A stretch of 64,000 nt of DNA from Pseudomonadota bacterium. Its GTDB lineage: Bacteria; Myxococcota; Myxococcia; Myxococcales; Myxococcaceae. The notes below the pieces were generated by a model. That model was not told where the DNA came from. It did not search any database and saw only the letters and a list, made by a program, of their open reading frames with translations. Shown in pieces: positions 10,376 to 20,307 of this stretch (the stretch's first letter is position 1; each line of letters opens with the position of its first letter). The stretch is taken from the NCBI GenBank assembly GCA_023426545.1, contig JAFAAN010000066.1, forward strand, positions 62,001 through 126,000, written 5' to 3'. The translations under genes were made by a program, and so were the position numbers.

Positions 10376-10452
10376 GACGGGAACCATTCTGGCGGTGCCA
10401 CGCCGGAACCCGGCGCCGCCTCAACTGAATTGGAAGTGAAGGGTCGAGCCAC

Positions 10453-11262
10453 ATGGACACTGCACAAGCATCCGCTGTCACCACCAAGACCGTCACCTTC
10501 CGCATCTGGCGGCAGGATGATCCCGCGAAGCCAGGCCACTTCGATGAGTTCAAGGTCCCCTATGTGAAGGGCGCCAACGTCATCTCGTGCCTGATGGAGA
10601 TTCAGCGCAACCCCGTCACCGTGGAGGGCAAGAAGGTGGCCCCGGTGATCTGGGACGCCGCCTGCCTCGAGGAGGTCTGCGGAAGCTGCGCCATGAACAT
10701 CAACGGCCGCGTGCGCATGGCCTGCTCGGCGCTGATCGACAAGCTGGAGCAGCCGATCACGCTCGAGCCCATGAGCAAGTTCCCCGTGGTGCGCGACCTC
10801 ACGGTGAACCGCGACCGCATGTTCGACGCGCTCAAGCGCATCAAGGGCTGGGTGCCCGTCGACGGCACGCACAACCTGGGCCCCGGCCCGCGCCAGTCCC
10901 CCCAGGACCAGTCGGTGATGTACGTGCTGTCCACGTGCATCACCTGCGGAAGCTGCCTGGAGGCGTGCCCCCAGGTGACGCAGGACAACGACTTCGTCGG
11001 CGCGGCGGCCATCAGCCAGGCCCGCCTGTTCAACATGAACCCCACGGGCAAGATGAACGCCGAGGAGCGCGTGCGCTCGCTCATGGGGCCGGGCGGCGTC
11101 CAGGACTGCGGCAAGGCGCAGAACTGCGTGAAGGTCTGCCCGAAGGAGATTCCGCTCGTCACGTCCATCGCGATGATGAACCGCGAGGTGGCGAAGCTGA
11201 CCATCAAGGACATCTTCTTCCAGGACGAGACCAGCAAGGGACACGGCGGCGGCCCGGGCTAG
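10453..11262 (+). CDS. sdhB: Succinate dehydrogenase/fumarate reductase iron-sulfur subunit
   Basis: Electron-transfer subunit of complex II, 269 residues. The plant-type [2Fe-2S] motif is CLEEVCGSC followed by a further Cys at MAC, around residues 72-92. The ferredoxin-like half has CITCGSCLEACP near 161 and CGKAQNCVKVCPKEIP near 220 for the [4Fe-4S] and [3Fe-4S] clusters. It lies 77 bp after sdhA in the same direction. The next 276 bp hold no anchor gene, so the membrane subunit must come from elsewhere if the complex is complete. Confidence 0.95.
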   Translation: MDTAQASAVTTKTVTFRIWRQDDPAKPGHFDEFKVPYVKGANVISCLMEIQRNPVTVEGKKVAPVIWDAACLEEVCGSCAMNINGRVRMACSALIDKLEQPITLEPMSKFPVVRDLTVNRDRMFDALKRIKGWVPVDGTHNLGPGPRQSPQDQSVMYVLSTCITCGSCLEACPQVTQDNDFVGAAAISQARLFNMNPTGKMNAEERVRSLMGPGGVQDCGKAQNCVKVCPKEIPLVTSIAMMNREVAKLTIKDIFFQDETSKGHGGGPG

Positions 11263-11538
11263 GACGCCTCCGACCTCCGGGTCTCATGCAACGTCGAGCG
11301 GCCCCAGGCCGGCGTCCAGGTGGGGCGCCGGGTGGGGCCGTCGTCGTTTGGGGGGGCGGGATGGATGTGAAGGTCGGCTCATCTTCGCGGACATCCCTGG
11401 TTATTCGCCGTGCACCCTGTCGGACGGTGAGGGTTGCTCGGGGTCAAACGGTCTTGCACTCCGTCGTTTTCTGCGCAATGAGGGCCCGGCGCTGACGCCT
11501 CTCTCAGGCTGTCTCCCCTCGTCTCCACCGGAGCCTCG

Positions 11539-12699
<1,161 letters not shown>

Positions 12700-12728
12700 T
12701 CCCGCGCACTCTTTCCGGAAAGAACGCC

Positions 12729-13628
<900 letters not shown>

Positions 13629-13661
13629 ACCCCAACGCAAGCACGAGAAGGAGCCAGTCAC

Positions 13662-14099
13662 ATGGCTATCGAGCGTACGCTGTCCATCATCAAGCCGGAC
13701 GGCCTGGAGAAGGGCGTCATCGGGAAGATCATCAGCCGCTTCGAGGAGAAGGGGCTGAAGCCGGTCGCCATCCGCCTGCAGCACCTGTCCCAGGCGCAGG
13801 CCGAGGGCTTCTACGCGGTCCACAAGGCCCGGCCTTTCTTCAACGACCTGGTGCAGTTCATGATCTCCGGCCCGGTGGTCCTGATGGTGCTGGAGGGTGA
13901 GAACGCCGTCCTGGCCAACCGGGACATCATGGGCGCCACCAACCCGGCCCAGGCGGCCGAGGGCACCATCCGCAAGGACTTCGCGACCAGCATCGACAAG
14001 AACACGGTGCACGGCTCCGACAGCCTGGAGAACGCGAAGATCGAGATCGCGTACTTCTTCCGGGAGACGGAGATCCACTCCTACCCGTACCAGAAGTAG
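13662..14099 (+). CDS. ndk: Nucleoside diphosphate kinase
   Basis: Transfers the terminal phosphate of ATP to nucleoside diphosphates through a phosphohistidine. The 145-residue length is normal for the family. It begins MAIERTLSIIKPDGLEKG and carries the active-site NTVHGSDSLENA near residue 116. AAGGAG lies upstream of the ATG. Placement straight after sucCD fits a supply link: NDK can turn the nucleoside triphosphate formed by succinyl-CoA synthetase into others. A GC hairpin follows the stop. Confidence 0.97.
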   Translation: MAIERTLSIIKPDGLEKGVIGKIISRFEEKGLKPVAIRLQHLSQAQAEGFYAVHKARPFFNDLVQFMISGPVVLMVLEGENAVLANRDIMGATNPAQAAEGTIRKDFATSIDKNTVHGSDSLENAKIEIAYFFRETEIHSYPYQK

Positions 14100-14104
14100 C
14101 CGGC

Positions 14105-14123
14105 CGGCCCCCTGGTGGGGCCG
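14105..14123 (+). terminator. GC hairpin after ndk
   Basis: CGGCCCC (14105-14111), loop CTGGT, GGGGCCG (14117-14123). The stem is strong but there is no T run. It is a possible terminator or mRNA-stabilising end of the TCA block. Confidence 0.4.
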
Positions 14124-14294
14124 CCGCTCCGGCCCGGTGTCCGCGCGCAGAAGGCGCGGGCCCGGGCCGCTGTTCTTTCAGGAGTACGACCGGGGAGTGT
14201 CCACGAGGCGGGTAGGGGAGCAGGGGCTCCTTTGACTTGCCGGGCCCAGATGTGGGAAGGGACGCTCCTGGGCCCACCGTTAAGCGCAACGACG

Positions 14295-15431
14295 ATGTCC
14301 GAGACCTCCACCACCTCCCTGCCAGTCACCGAGCCGCTGCCGGCTCCCGCGCCCGCCAGGCTGGTGGACGTGGCCAGCCTGTCGCTGGAGGCGCTGTCGC
14401 GCTTCGTCACCGAGGAGCTGGGGGAGCGCTCCTTCCGCACCGCGCAGATCTACCGCTGGCTGCACCAGCGCGGCGCCACGTCCTTCGACGAGATGACGGA
14501 CCTCTCCAAGGCCCTGCGCGAGAAGCTCAGGACGCGGGCGGAGATCGTCCCTCTGGTGAAGGACTGCGAGCTGCGCAGCACCGACGGCACCATCAAGTAC
14601 CGGTGGAAGACGCGCGACGGGCGCTTCATCGAGTCCGTCTACATGCCCTCCGAGGACCGCCGGACGCTGTGTGTGTCCACCCAGGTGGGCTGCGCCATGG
14701 CCTGCGGCTTCTGCATGACGGGCACCATGGGGCTCAAGCGCAACCTCACCCCCGGGGAGATCGTCGCCCAGGTGCACGCGGTGAACCGCGAGGTCCGGAA
14801 GAACGAGGGCCACGAGACGCTCCGGCCGCTCTCCAACCTGGTGTTCATGGGGATGGGCGAGCCGCTGCACAACTTCGAGAACCTGAAGACGGCGCTCGGC
14901 ATCCTCCAGTCCGAGGACGGGCCCAACTTCAGCCACCGGCACATCACCGTCTCCACCGTGGGGCTGGTGCCGATGATCGAGCGCTTCGGCAAGGAGACGG
15001 ACGTCAAGCTGGCCATCTCCCTCAACGCGAGCACCGACGAGCAGCGCAGCAAGACGATGCCCGTCAACCGCAAGTGGAACATCGAGGCCCTGCTAGACGC
15101 CTGCCGGAAGTTCCCGCTCCGCCAGGGCCGCCGGATTACATTCGAGTACGTCCTCATCAAGGGCTTCAACGACGCGGACGAGGACGCGCACCGGCTCATC
15201 GCGCTGCTGAAGGGTATCCCGGTGAAGGTGAACCTGATACCCTACAACGAGAACCCCGGCCTGGGGTTCCTCACCACCGGCGAGGAGCGGGCGGAGGAGT
15301 TCCGAGCCATCCTCGCGGACGGCCATGTCGCCGCCTACATCCGCAGGAACAGGGGCCGGGACATCGCCGGCGCCTGCGGGCAGCTCGCCAATCGCGGCGA
15401 GACAGAGCCAGGGGCCGAGAGTCCGATATAA
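14295..15431 (+). CDS. rlmN: Dual-specificity 23S rRNA/tRNA adenine-C2 methyltransferase
   Basis: Radical SAM enzyme that methylates C2 of A2503 in 23S rRNA and A37 in some tRNAs. The 378-residue protein has the cluster motif CAMACGFC near residue 135, the downstream MGMGEPLHN, and the late Cys in GACGQLA near 364 that forms the methyl-carrying intermediate. The ATG at 14295 gives MSETSTTSLP, a short low-complexity lead before the conserved domain. The longer frame from 14115 has no family support. It lies upstream of the rpsP operon and fits a translation-related neighbourhood. Confidence 0.95.
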   Translation: MSETSTTSLPVTEPLPAPAPARLVDVASLSLEALSRFVTEELGERSFRTAQIYRWLHQRGATSFDEMTDLSKALREKLRTRAEIVPLVKDCELRSTDGTIKYRWKTRDGRFIESVYMPSEDRRTLCVSTQVGCAMACGFCMTGTMGLKRNLTPGEIVAQVHAVNREVRKNEGHETLRPLSNLVFMGMGEPLHNFENLKTALGILQSEDGPNFSHRHITVSTVGLVPMIERFGKETDVKLAISLNASTDEQRSKTMPVNRKWNIEALLDACRKFPLRQGRRITFEYVLIKGFNDADEDAHRLIALLKGIPVKVNLIPYNENPGLGFLTTGEERAEEFRAILADGHVAAYIRRNRGRDIAGACGQLANRGETEPGAESPI

Positions 15432-15445
15432 GGTCCCGATCTTCC

Positions 15446-15475
15446 TTGACAATCCAGCGGGAGCGGCGTTAAGAG
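15446..15475 (+). promoter_or_regulatory. Promoter of the rpsP-khpA-rimM-trmD operon
   Basis: A perfect TTGACA (15446-15451) is followed after 17-18 bases by TTAAGAG (15469-15475), a weak -10. It lies about 47 bp before the S16 start codon and is the only promoter-like element between rlmN and rpsP. Confidence 0.5.
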
Positions 15476-15521
15476 CGCCACCCCTTTCCTAAGACGTTTC
15501 CTGTTTGTTGGAGAGCATTCA

Positions 15522-15782
15522 ATGGCCGTTGTCCTCCGTCTTGCCCGCGCGGGCGCCAAGAAGAAGCCGTACTACCACGTGGTCGCCACCGACTCCCGGA
15601 ACCCCCGGGATGGCAAGTTCATCGAGGCCGTGGGTGCGTACGACCCGAACCTGGAGCCGCCGAAGGTGGAGTTCAACGAGGAGCGCCTGAACTACTGGCT
15701 GAAGACGGGCGCGACCCCGTCCGAGACTGTCGCCGACCTCATCAAGGTCGCCGGCAAGGCCAAGCCCGCTCCCGCGGTCTGA
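15522..15782 (+). CDS. rpsP: 30S ribosomal protein S16
   Basis: Small-subunit ribosomal protein of 86 residues, the usual length. It begins MAVVLRLARAGAKKKPYYHV and contains the conserved DSRNPRDGKFIEAVGAYDP. It is the first gene of the widely conserved rpsP-khpA-rimM-trmD-rplS cluster. A TTGACA-type promoter is located just upstream, and khpA starts 11 bp after the stop. Confidence 0.98.
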   Translation: MAVVLRLARAGAKKKPYYHVVATDSRNPRDGKFIEAVGAYDPNLEPPKVEFNEERLNYWLKTGATPSETVADLIKVAGKAKPAPAV

Positions 15783-15793
15783 GCCACGCCTGA

Positions 15794-16081
15794 GTGGACG
15801 TGGAGCAGCTTCTTACCTATCTGGCGCGGGCCCTGGTCGACCATCCTGACCAGGTCAGCCTGCGCATCTCCGAGGCGGAAGGGGCCCGGCTCTTCGAGCT
15901 GAAGGTCTCCGCCGAGGACGTCGGCAAGGTCATCGGCCGTGATGGGCGCACCGTGAATGCCCTCCGGACGCTGCTCAACGCCGCCGCCCAGAACTCCGGG
16001 CAGAAGGTGCGCCTGGAGATTCTCGACGACCGGCGCAATGCGGCAGGCGCTCCGGCCGCTGCTCCGGATTCCGCGCAGTGA
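15794..16081 (+). CDS. khpA: KH-domain RNA-binding protein KhpA (YlqC family)
   Basis: Single KH-domain RNA-binding protein of 95 residues. The nucleic-acid-gripping GxxG loop is in VIGRDGRTVNALR near residue 47. Homologues partner with KhpB (Jag) and influence cell envelope or small-RNA functions. Its place between rpsP and rimM is the standard one. It starts at a GTG (15794), and its stop overlaps the GTG start of rimM by four bases, indicating translational coupling. The tail after residue 82 is Ala/Pro-rich. Confidence 0.93.
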   Translation: MDVEQLLTYLARALVDHPDQVSLRISEAEGARLFELKVSAEDVGKVIGRDGRTVNALRTLLNAAAQNSGQKVRLEILDDRRNAAGAPAAAPDSAQ

Positions 16082-16641
16082 CGGCCAATCCCTACCTCGA
16101 GCTGGGGTACGTCTCACGCGCTCACGGACTGCGCGGTGAGGTGGCCATCCGCGCGCTGGACCCGTCCTCCGAGACGCTCGACACCGTCGAGCGCATCTTC
16201 GTCCGCACGCGCGCGGGCGAGGAGCGGGAGCTGCGGCTGGAGGCACTGCGGCCCACCCCGAAGGAGGACATCGTGGTCCTCGAGGGCGTGGAGACGCGCA
16301 ACGACGCCGAGGCGCTCGTGGGCGCCAAGGTGTTCGTCTTCCGCGAGGACCTGGAGCCTCCCGCGGAGGGAGAGTTCTTCCAGGGGGACCTGGTGGGGCT
16401 GAACGCCGTGGACGTGGCGGGCCAGCCGCTGGGCCGCGTGGAGGAGATCTGGTCCACCGGCGAGGTGCCCAACCTGGTCATCCGCGCGCCTGGCCGCGAT
16501 GAGCTGGTGGTGCCCTTCGCGGACGACTTCGTGCCCACCGTGGACCTCGCCGCGGGACGCATCGTCATCCAGCCGCCCGAGTATGTGGACGCGGGCCGCC
16601 GGGGCGCTGACGCGGGTGGAGGCCCGGAGGACGCGGAATGA
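16078..16641 (+). CDS. rimM: Ribosome maturation factor RimM
   Basis: Assembly factor that binds S19 during maturation of the 30S head. The 187 residues comprise an N-terminal RimM beta-barrel (LGYVSRAHGLRGEVAIRAL) and a C-terminal PRC-barrel region (GQPLGRVEEIWSTGEVPNL and ELVVPFADDFV). It starts at GTG 16078 in a 4-bp overlap with khpA and ends in a 4-bp overlap with trmD, so the three are translated as a coupled set. Confidence 0.95.
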   Translation: MTANPYLELGYVSRAHGLRGEVAIRALDPSSETLDTVERIFVRTRAGEERELRLEALRPTPKEDIVVLEGVETRNDAEALVGAKVFVFREDLEPPAEGEFFQGDLVGLNAVDVAGQPLGRVEEIWSTGEVPNLVIRAPGRDELVVPFADDFVPTVDLAAGRIVIQPPEYVDAGRRGADAGGGPEDAE

Positions 16642-17381
16642 GCCCACCGTACCCGGTGGAGATCCTCACGCTGTTCCCGGGCATGGTGTCGGGCTACCTG
16701 GGGGCGAGCATCCTCGGGAAGGCCCAGGAGAAGGGCCTCCTGGCGGCGACCCTCACCGACATCCGCGACTACGCCGAGGGCAAGCACCGTGTCACCGACG
16801 ACGCGCCCTACGGCGGCGGCGCCGGCATGGTGATGAAGCCCGAGCCCCTGGTGGCGGCCATCGAGGCAGCGAAGGGGCGGCTGCCGGGAGCCCGCACGCT
16901 GCTCATGAGCCCTCGGGGGCCCGTCTTCACGCAGGCCACGGCCCGCGAGCTGGTGCGCCACGAGGCGGGTCTCATCCTGGTGTGCGGCCGCTACGAGGGC
17001 GTGGACGAGCGGGTGATGGCGCACCTCGATGGCGAGCTGTCCCTGGGGGACTTCGTCCTCACGGGCGGTGAGCTGGCGGCGATGACGGTGGTGGACGCGG
17101 TGGCGCGGCTGGTGCCCGGCGTGCTGGGCAACGTGGACTCGTCTGTCACCGAGAGCTTCGAAGAGGGGCTGCTGGAGCATCCCCAATACACCCGGCCGCC
17201 CAGCTTCCGAGGTGTCGAGGTACCGGCCGTCCTCCAGTCGGGGGACCATGCACGGATCGCCCGGTGGCGCCGCTGGAAGTCGCTGGTGCTGACCCGGGAG
17301 CGCCGCCCGGACCTCTATGCCCGCCTGGAGTTGTCGAAGGCCGACCAGAAACTTCTGGCCCGGCGGGAGGAAGAGCTGTAA
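16638..17381 (+). CDS. trmD: tRNA (guanine-37-N1)-methyltransferase
   Basis: Methylates G37 of tRNAs reading CNN codons, preventing frameshifts. The 247-residue SPOUT enzyme starts with PYPVEILTLFPGMV. The knot region carries LVCGRYEGVDERV near residue 115 and LGDFVLTGGELAAM near 135, which bind SAM and the target G. The ATG overlaps the rimM stop in ATGA. The gene is followed by a short gap with a possible promoter before rplS. Confidence 0.97.
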   Translation: MSPPYPVEILTLFPGMVSGYLGASILGKAQEKGLLAATLTDIRDYAEGKHRVTDDAPYGGGAGMVMKPEPLVAAIEAAKGRLPGARTLLMSPRGPVFTQATARELVRHEAGLILVCGRYEGVDERVMAHLDGELSLGDFVLTGGELAAMTVVDAVARLVPGVLGNVDSSVTESFEEGLLEHPQYTRPPSFRGVEVPAVLQSGDHARIARWRRWKSLVLTRERRPDLYARLELSKADQKLLARREEEL

Positions 17382-17416
17382 CCCTGCGCGTTCCTAGCGG
17401 ATTGGATCATCTGGGC

Positions 17417-17445
17417 TTGTCCGACACCGCTCTCTCTGTTAGTAC
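17417..17445 (+). promoter_or_regulatory. Candidate promoter for rplS
   Basis: TTGTCC (17417-17422), 17-base spacer, TAGTAC (17440-17445), about 53 bp before the L19 start. The match is moderate. The 117-bp trmD-rplS gap makes separate initiation plausible, although read-through from rpsP is expected too. Confidence 0.33.
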
Positions 17446-17498
17446 GGCCCGCTCTTTCACGCGACCATCGCGTCAGTTCAAGTTTTCCGGAGTTTGTC

Positions 17499-17876
17499 AT
17501 GCGCAACGCCGCCATTCAGCACATCGAGGCCAAGTTCCTGCGCCAGGATGTCACCGCCTTCAGCACCGGTGATTCCGTGCGCGTCTATTGGAAGGTCAAG
17601 GAGGGCGAGAAGGAGCGCTTGCAGGCGTTCGAGGGCATCGTCATCCGGAAGACGAAGGGCAACCACCGCGCCACCTTCACGGTGCGCAAGATCTCCTTCG
17701 GCGTCGGCGTTGAGCGCGTGTTCCCGCTGCACAGCCCCCGCTACGACAAGATCGAGGTCATGTCGCGCGGCAGCGTGAACCGCAAGCGCCTGTTCTACCT
17801 CCGGGACCTCAAGGGCAAGGCGGCTCGCGTCCAGACGCTCGAGGAGCCGAACAAGAAGGCCGCCTCCGCGTCCTGA
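17499..17876 (+). CDS. rplS: 50S ribosomal protein L19
   Basis: Large-subunit protein at the 30S-50S interface, 125 residues. Diagnostic segments are FSTGDSVRVYWKVKEGEKER-like near residue 25, GIVIRKTKGNHRATFTVRKI, and GVERVFPLHSPRYDKIEV. The usual family length is about 115, so the C-terminal extension is short. A strong terminator with six T residues lies 26 bp after the stop, ending the ribosomal operon. Confidence 0.97.
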   Translation: MRNAAIQHIEAKFLRQDVTAFSTGDSVRVYWKVKEGEKERLQAFEGIVIRKTKGNHRATFTVRKISFGVGVERVFPLHSPRYDKIEVMSRGSVNRKRLFYLRDLKGKAARVQTLEEPNKKAASAS

Positions 17877-17902
17877 GCGCTTCGAGCGCCCCGAAGAGAG
17901 AA

Positions 17903-17932
17903 GGAGCGTCCGATCCCGGGCGCTCCTTTTTT
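17903..17932 (+). terminator. Rho-independent terminator of the rpsP-rplS operon
   Basis: GGAGCG (17903-17908) pairs with CGCTCC (17921-17926), extended by inner CC/GG pairs and followed by TTTTTT. This is the cleanest terminator in the window. Confidence 0.85.
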
Positions 17933-17956
17933 CATTCGCGCTAACATGCGCGAGCC

Positions 17957-19864
17957 ATGCAATTCGCAGAAGTCGCCGTCCAGAACGTCCGCGGTTTCTC
18001 TCCCGCCGGGCGCTTTGCCCTCAAGGCGGGCTACCTCGTCCTCAAGCCCCCCTCGGCGGAGGCGAGTCCCCTGGCAGGATTGGCCCTCGCGCTGCTCTTC
18101 GCCGACGGCCGTGGTGGTGACGCAACCTTCGTCGCTCCCGGCGCCAGGGCTGGCAAGGCCGCGCTGACGCTGATTGGCGTGGACGGCGTGACGTACCGCG
18201 TGCTGCGCGAGCTGGGCGGCTCCGGGACGCTGCACCGGATGAACCCATCCACGCAGCAGCCGGAGCTGGTGTCCACGGACGCCTCGGAGATCAGCCAGTT
18301 CCTCCGGGGCCAGGTCGGCCTGCCGCCGCGCACCACCTTCGAGCAGGTGTACTGCCTGCAGCCGGGGCAGCTTCCCTCGCGGCGCCCCCGCAAGCCGGCC
18401 GCGGCCGCGGCGGCGCAAGCGGACCCGCGGACGTCCGGCAGGTTTCCCTCGCTCGCTTCCGCGTCCATGGTGCTGCCCGCAGAGGATATCCCCGCCGCGG
18501 AGGCGAAGCTGCGCGCGCTGGAGCAGGAGCTGACGGCGTCCACCGAGGTGGACGGTCTCCAGTTCAAGGCTGACGGCGTGGCCTCGCAGATCTTCGACGC
18601 CGAGCAGCGGCTGAAGGGCACCGAGGGCCTCAAGGTCGCCATCGCGGAGGCGGAGGCGGCCTGGCGCGCGGCGCCCACGCCTGAGTCGCTGGGGTTGCCC
18701 CAGGACATCATCAACCGTCTGAAGCGCCACCCGAAGGCCATCGCGCGGCGCGACGAAGCCCTGGCGCGGCTCAACGCGGACCGCGAGCAGGAGGCGGAGG
18801 CGCGCCCCGCTTTGGTGGCGCCGCTGACGCAGAGCGCGGGATTCTGGGCCGGACTGGGCGCAGGTGTTCTGTTCCTGGCGCTGGCGATTGGCCTGGGCTT
18901 CGGTGTCGACCGTACCTTCCGCTACCTGGCGCTGCTCGACATCCCGGCCTTCGGCGTCGCCGCCTTCCTGGCGCTTCGCTACGTGGATGACCTGCAGAAG
19001 GCGACGCGGCACGGCAGCAAGGAGAACCGCTTCGACATCCGGGAGAAGAAGATCCTCGAGGAGTACGAGGCCGAGGCGGCGCCGCTGCGCATGGCCCAGA
19101 AGGCGCTCGACGTAGAGGAAGTGGACGCCATTGCTCCCGCCCTGGAGCGCAAGGAGCTGCTGGCGGCGCGCGTCGCGGAGCTGCAGCACCAGCTACACAC
19201 GATGGAGTCCGATCCGGACTACATCGCGGCGGCCGCCCAGGTGCAGGCGTTGAAGGCGGAGGCGGAGGCCCTCAACGAGGAGCTCGCGCGGAAGGGCACC
19301 TACGTGCGTGACGTGCGCGAGGTGGAGCGCGAGATTGCTCGCGTGAAGGAGTCCATCGCCCTGGCCAAGGCGCCGCCGGCTCCTGCCGCGCCAGGGCCGG
19401 ATGGCGCGGCGGCGCCCGCGGAGGCGCTGGAGGACCCGTCCCCCGCGCTGCTGTCGCAGGCCGCGGACGTGTTCACCACGGATGTGCTGTCGGTGCAGGG
19501 AATGCTGAAGGAGCGGTGCGTCCAGTACCTCACCGCGCTCACCGACCGGCGCTATCAGGGCATCGAGTGGGATCGGGAGGGCCGGGCCGTCGCGCTCGCC
19601 GCGGGCCGGCGGGTGCCAGTGGGCGAGCTTCCGGCGAAGGACCTGGACCTCTACTACCTGGCGCTGCGGATGACGGTGGTGGAGAAGGCGAGCGCCCGGG
19701 TGAAGCGCCCGTTCCTCCTGGAGGACGTCTTCACGGGCATGGAAGAGGTGAAGCTGCCGCTCATCGCGCGGATGCTGAAGCACCTGGGCACGCTGACGCA
19801 GGTGCTGCACGTCACCGCACACCCCGGCTTCGCGCAGATGTCGGACGGCCCCGTTAACGTCTGA
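17957..19864 (+). CDS. Membrane-anchored SMC/RecN-like protein with degenerate P-loop
   Basis: Protein of 635 residues with the layout of an SbcC/YhaN-type ATPase. The N-terminal lobe reads FAEVAVQNVRGFSPAGRFAL, which normally leads into a P-loop, but the Walker A position reads LKPPSAEASPLAGLALAL, with no GxxGxGKS. Long Ala/Glu-rich coiled coils occupy about residues 170-290 and 350-465. Between them two hydrophobic helices (about 298-318 and 322-343) suggest membrane insertion at the coil tip. The C-terminal lobe keeps a signature-like LDLYYLALRM near 564, a Walker B-like RPFLLEDVF near 585 and an H-switch-like VLHVTAHPG near 616. Nucleotide binding is therefore doubtful. It occupies the site between rplS and yraN where rnhB is usual. 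Function unknown. Confidence 0.7.
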   Translation: MQFAEVAVQNVRGFSPAGRFALKAGYLVLKPPSAEASPLAGLALALLFADGRGGDATFVAPGARAGKAALTLIGVDGVTYRVLRELGGSGTLHRMNPSTQQPELVSTDASEISQFLRGQVGLPPRTTFEQVYCLQPGQLPSRRPRKPAAAAAAQADPRTSGRFPSLASASMVLPAEDIPAAEAKLRALEQELTASTEVDGLQFKADGVASQIFDAEQRLKGTEGLKVAIAEAEAAWRAAPTPESLGLPQDIINRLKRHPKAIARRDEALARLNADREQEAEARPALVAPLTQSAGFWAGLGAGVLFLALAIGLGFGVDRTFRYLALLDIPAFGVAAFLALRYVDDLQKATRHGSKENRFDIREKKILEEYEAEAAPLRMAQKALDVEEVDAIAPALERKELLAARVAELQHQLHTMESDPDYIAAAAQVQALKAEAEALNEELARKGTYVRDVREVEREIARVKESIALAKAPPAPAAPGPDGAAAPAEALEDPSPALLSQAADVFTTDVLSVQGMLKERCVQYLTALTDRRYQGIEWDREGRAVALAAGRRVPVGELPAKDLDLYYLALRMTVVEKASARVKRPFLLEDVFTGMEEVKLPLIARMLKHLGTLTQVLHVTAHPGFAQMSDGPVNV

Positions 19865-19914
19865 GGCGACGTGGCGGGTTGCCTCCATTCCGGGGGTGCG
19901 CCAGGGGAGGGCGG

Positions 19915-20295
19915 ATGGGCAGGGCGGCGCCGCATGAGCGACGGGCGTTTGGGGACGCGGGGGAGGAGGCGGCAGTGCGCTTCCTGGAGGCGCAGGGGTG
20001 GCGGGTCCGTCACCGCAACTGGACCTGCCGCTTCGGAGAGCTGGACGTGGTGGCGGAGCGCGAGGACCTGGTGTGTTTCGTGGAGGTGCGGACGCGCTCC
20101 ACGGCGACCTGGGGAGACCCCTCCCACAGCGTGTCCTTCACCAAGCAGCGCCGGGTGGTGAGGGCGGCGCTGCGCTACCTGTTCGCACACGACCTGCGTG
20201 GCCGGATGCTGCGCTTCGACGTGATTTCCGTGGTGGGGCGTGGGGCGAACGCCACGGTGGAGCACATCCCTGGCGCGTTCGACGCGGGGATGTGA
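19915..20295 (+). CDS. yraN: YraN family (UPF0102) endonuclease-like protein
   Basis: Predicted restriction-endonuclease-fold protein of 126 residues. The conserved core is visible: FGELDVVAERED, FVEVRTR and KQRRVVRAALRYL, whose E/D/E-x-K-type residues form the nuclease-like active site. Its cellular role is not well established; homologues are near-universal neighbours of the trmD-rplS region. The ATG at 19915 is preceded by GGGAGG. A start 12 codons upstream (19879) is in frame but lacks family support. It is followed by rsmI after 12 bp, so the two form one unit. Confidence 0.9.
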   Translation: MGRAAPHERRAFGDAGEEAAVRFLEAQGWRVRHRNWTCRFGELDVVAEREDLVCFVEVRTRSTATWGDPSHSVSFTKQRRVVRAALRYLFAHDLRGRMLRFDVISVVGRGANATVEHIPGAFDAGM

Positions 20296-20307
20296 GAGGA
20301 CGACGCC

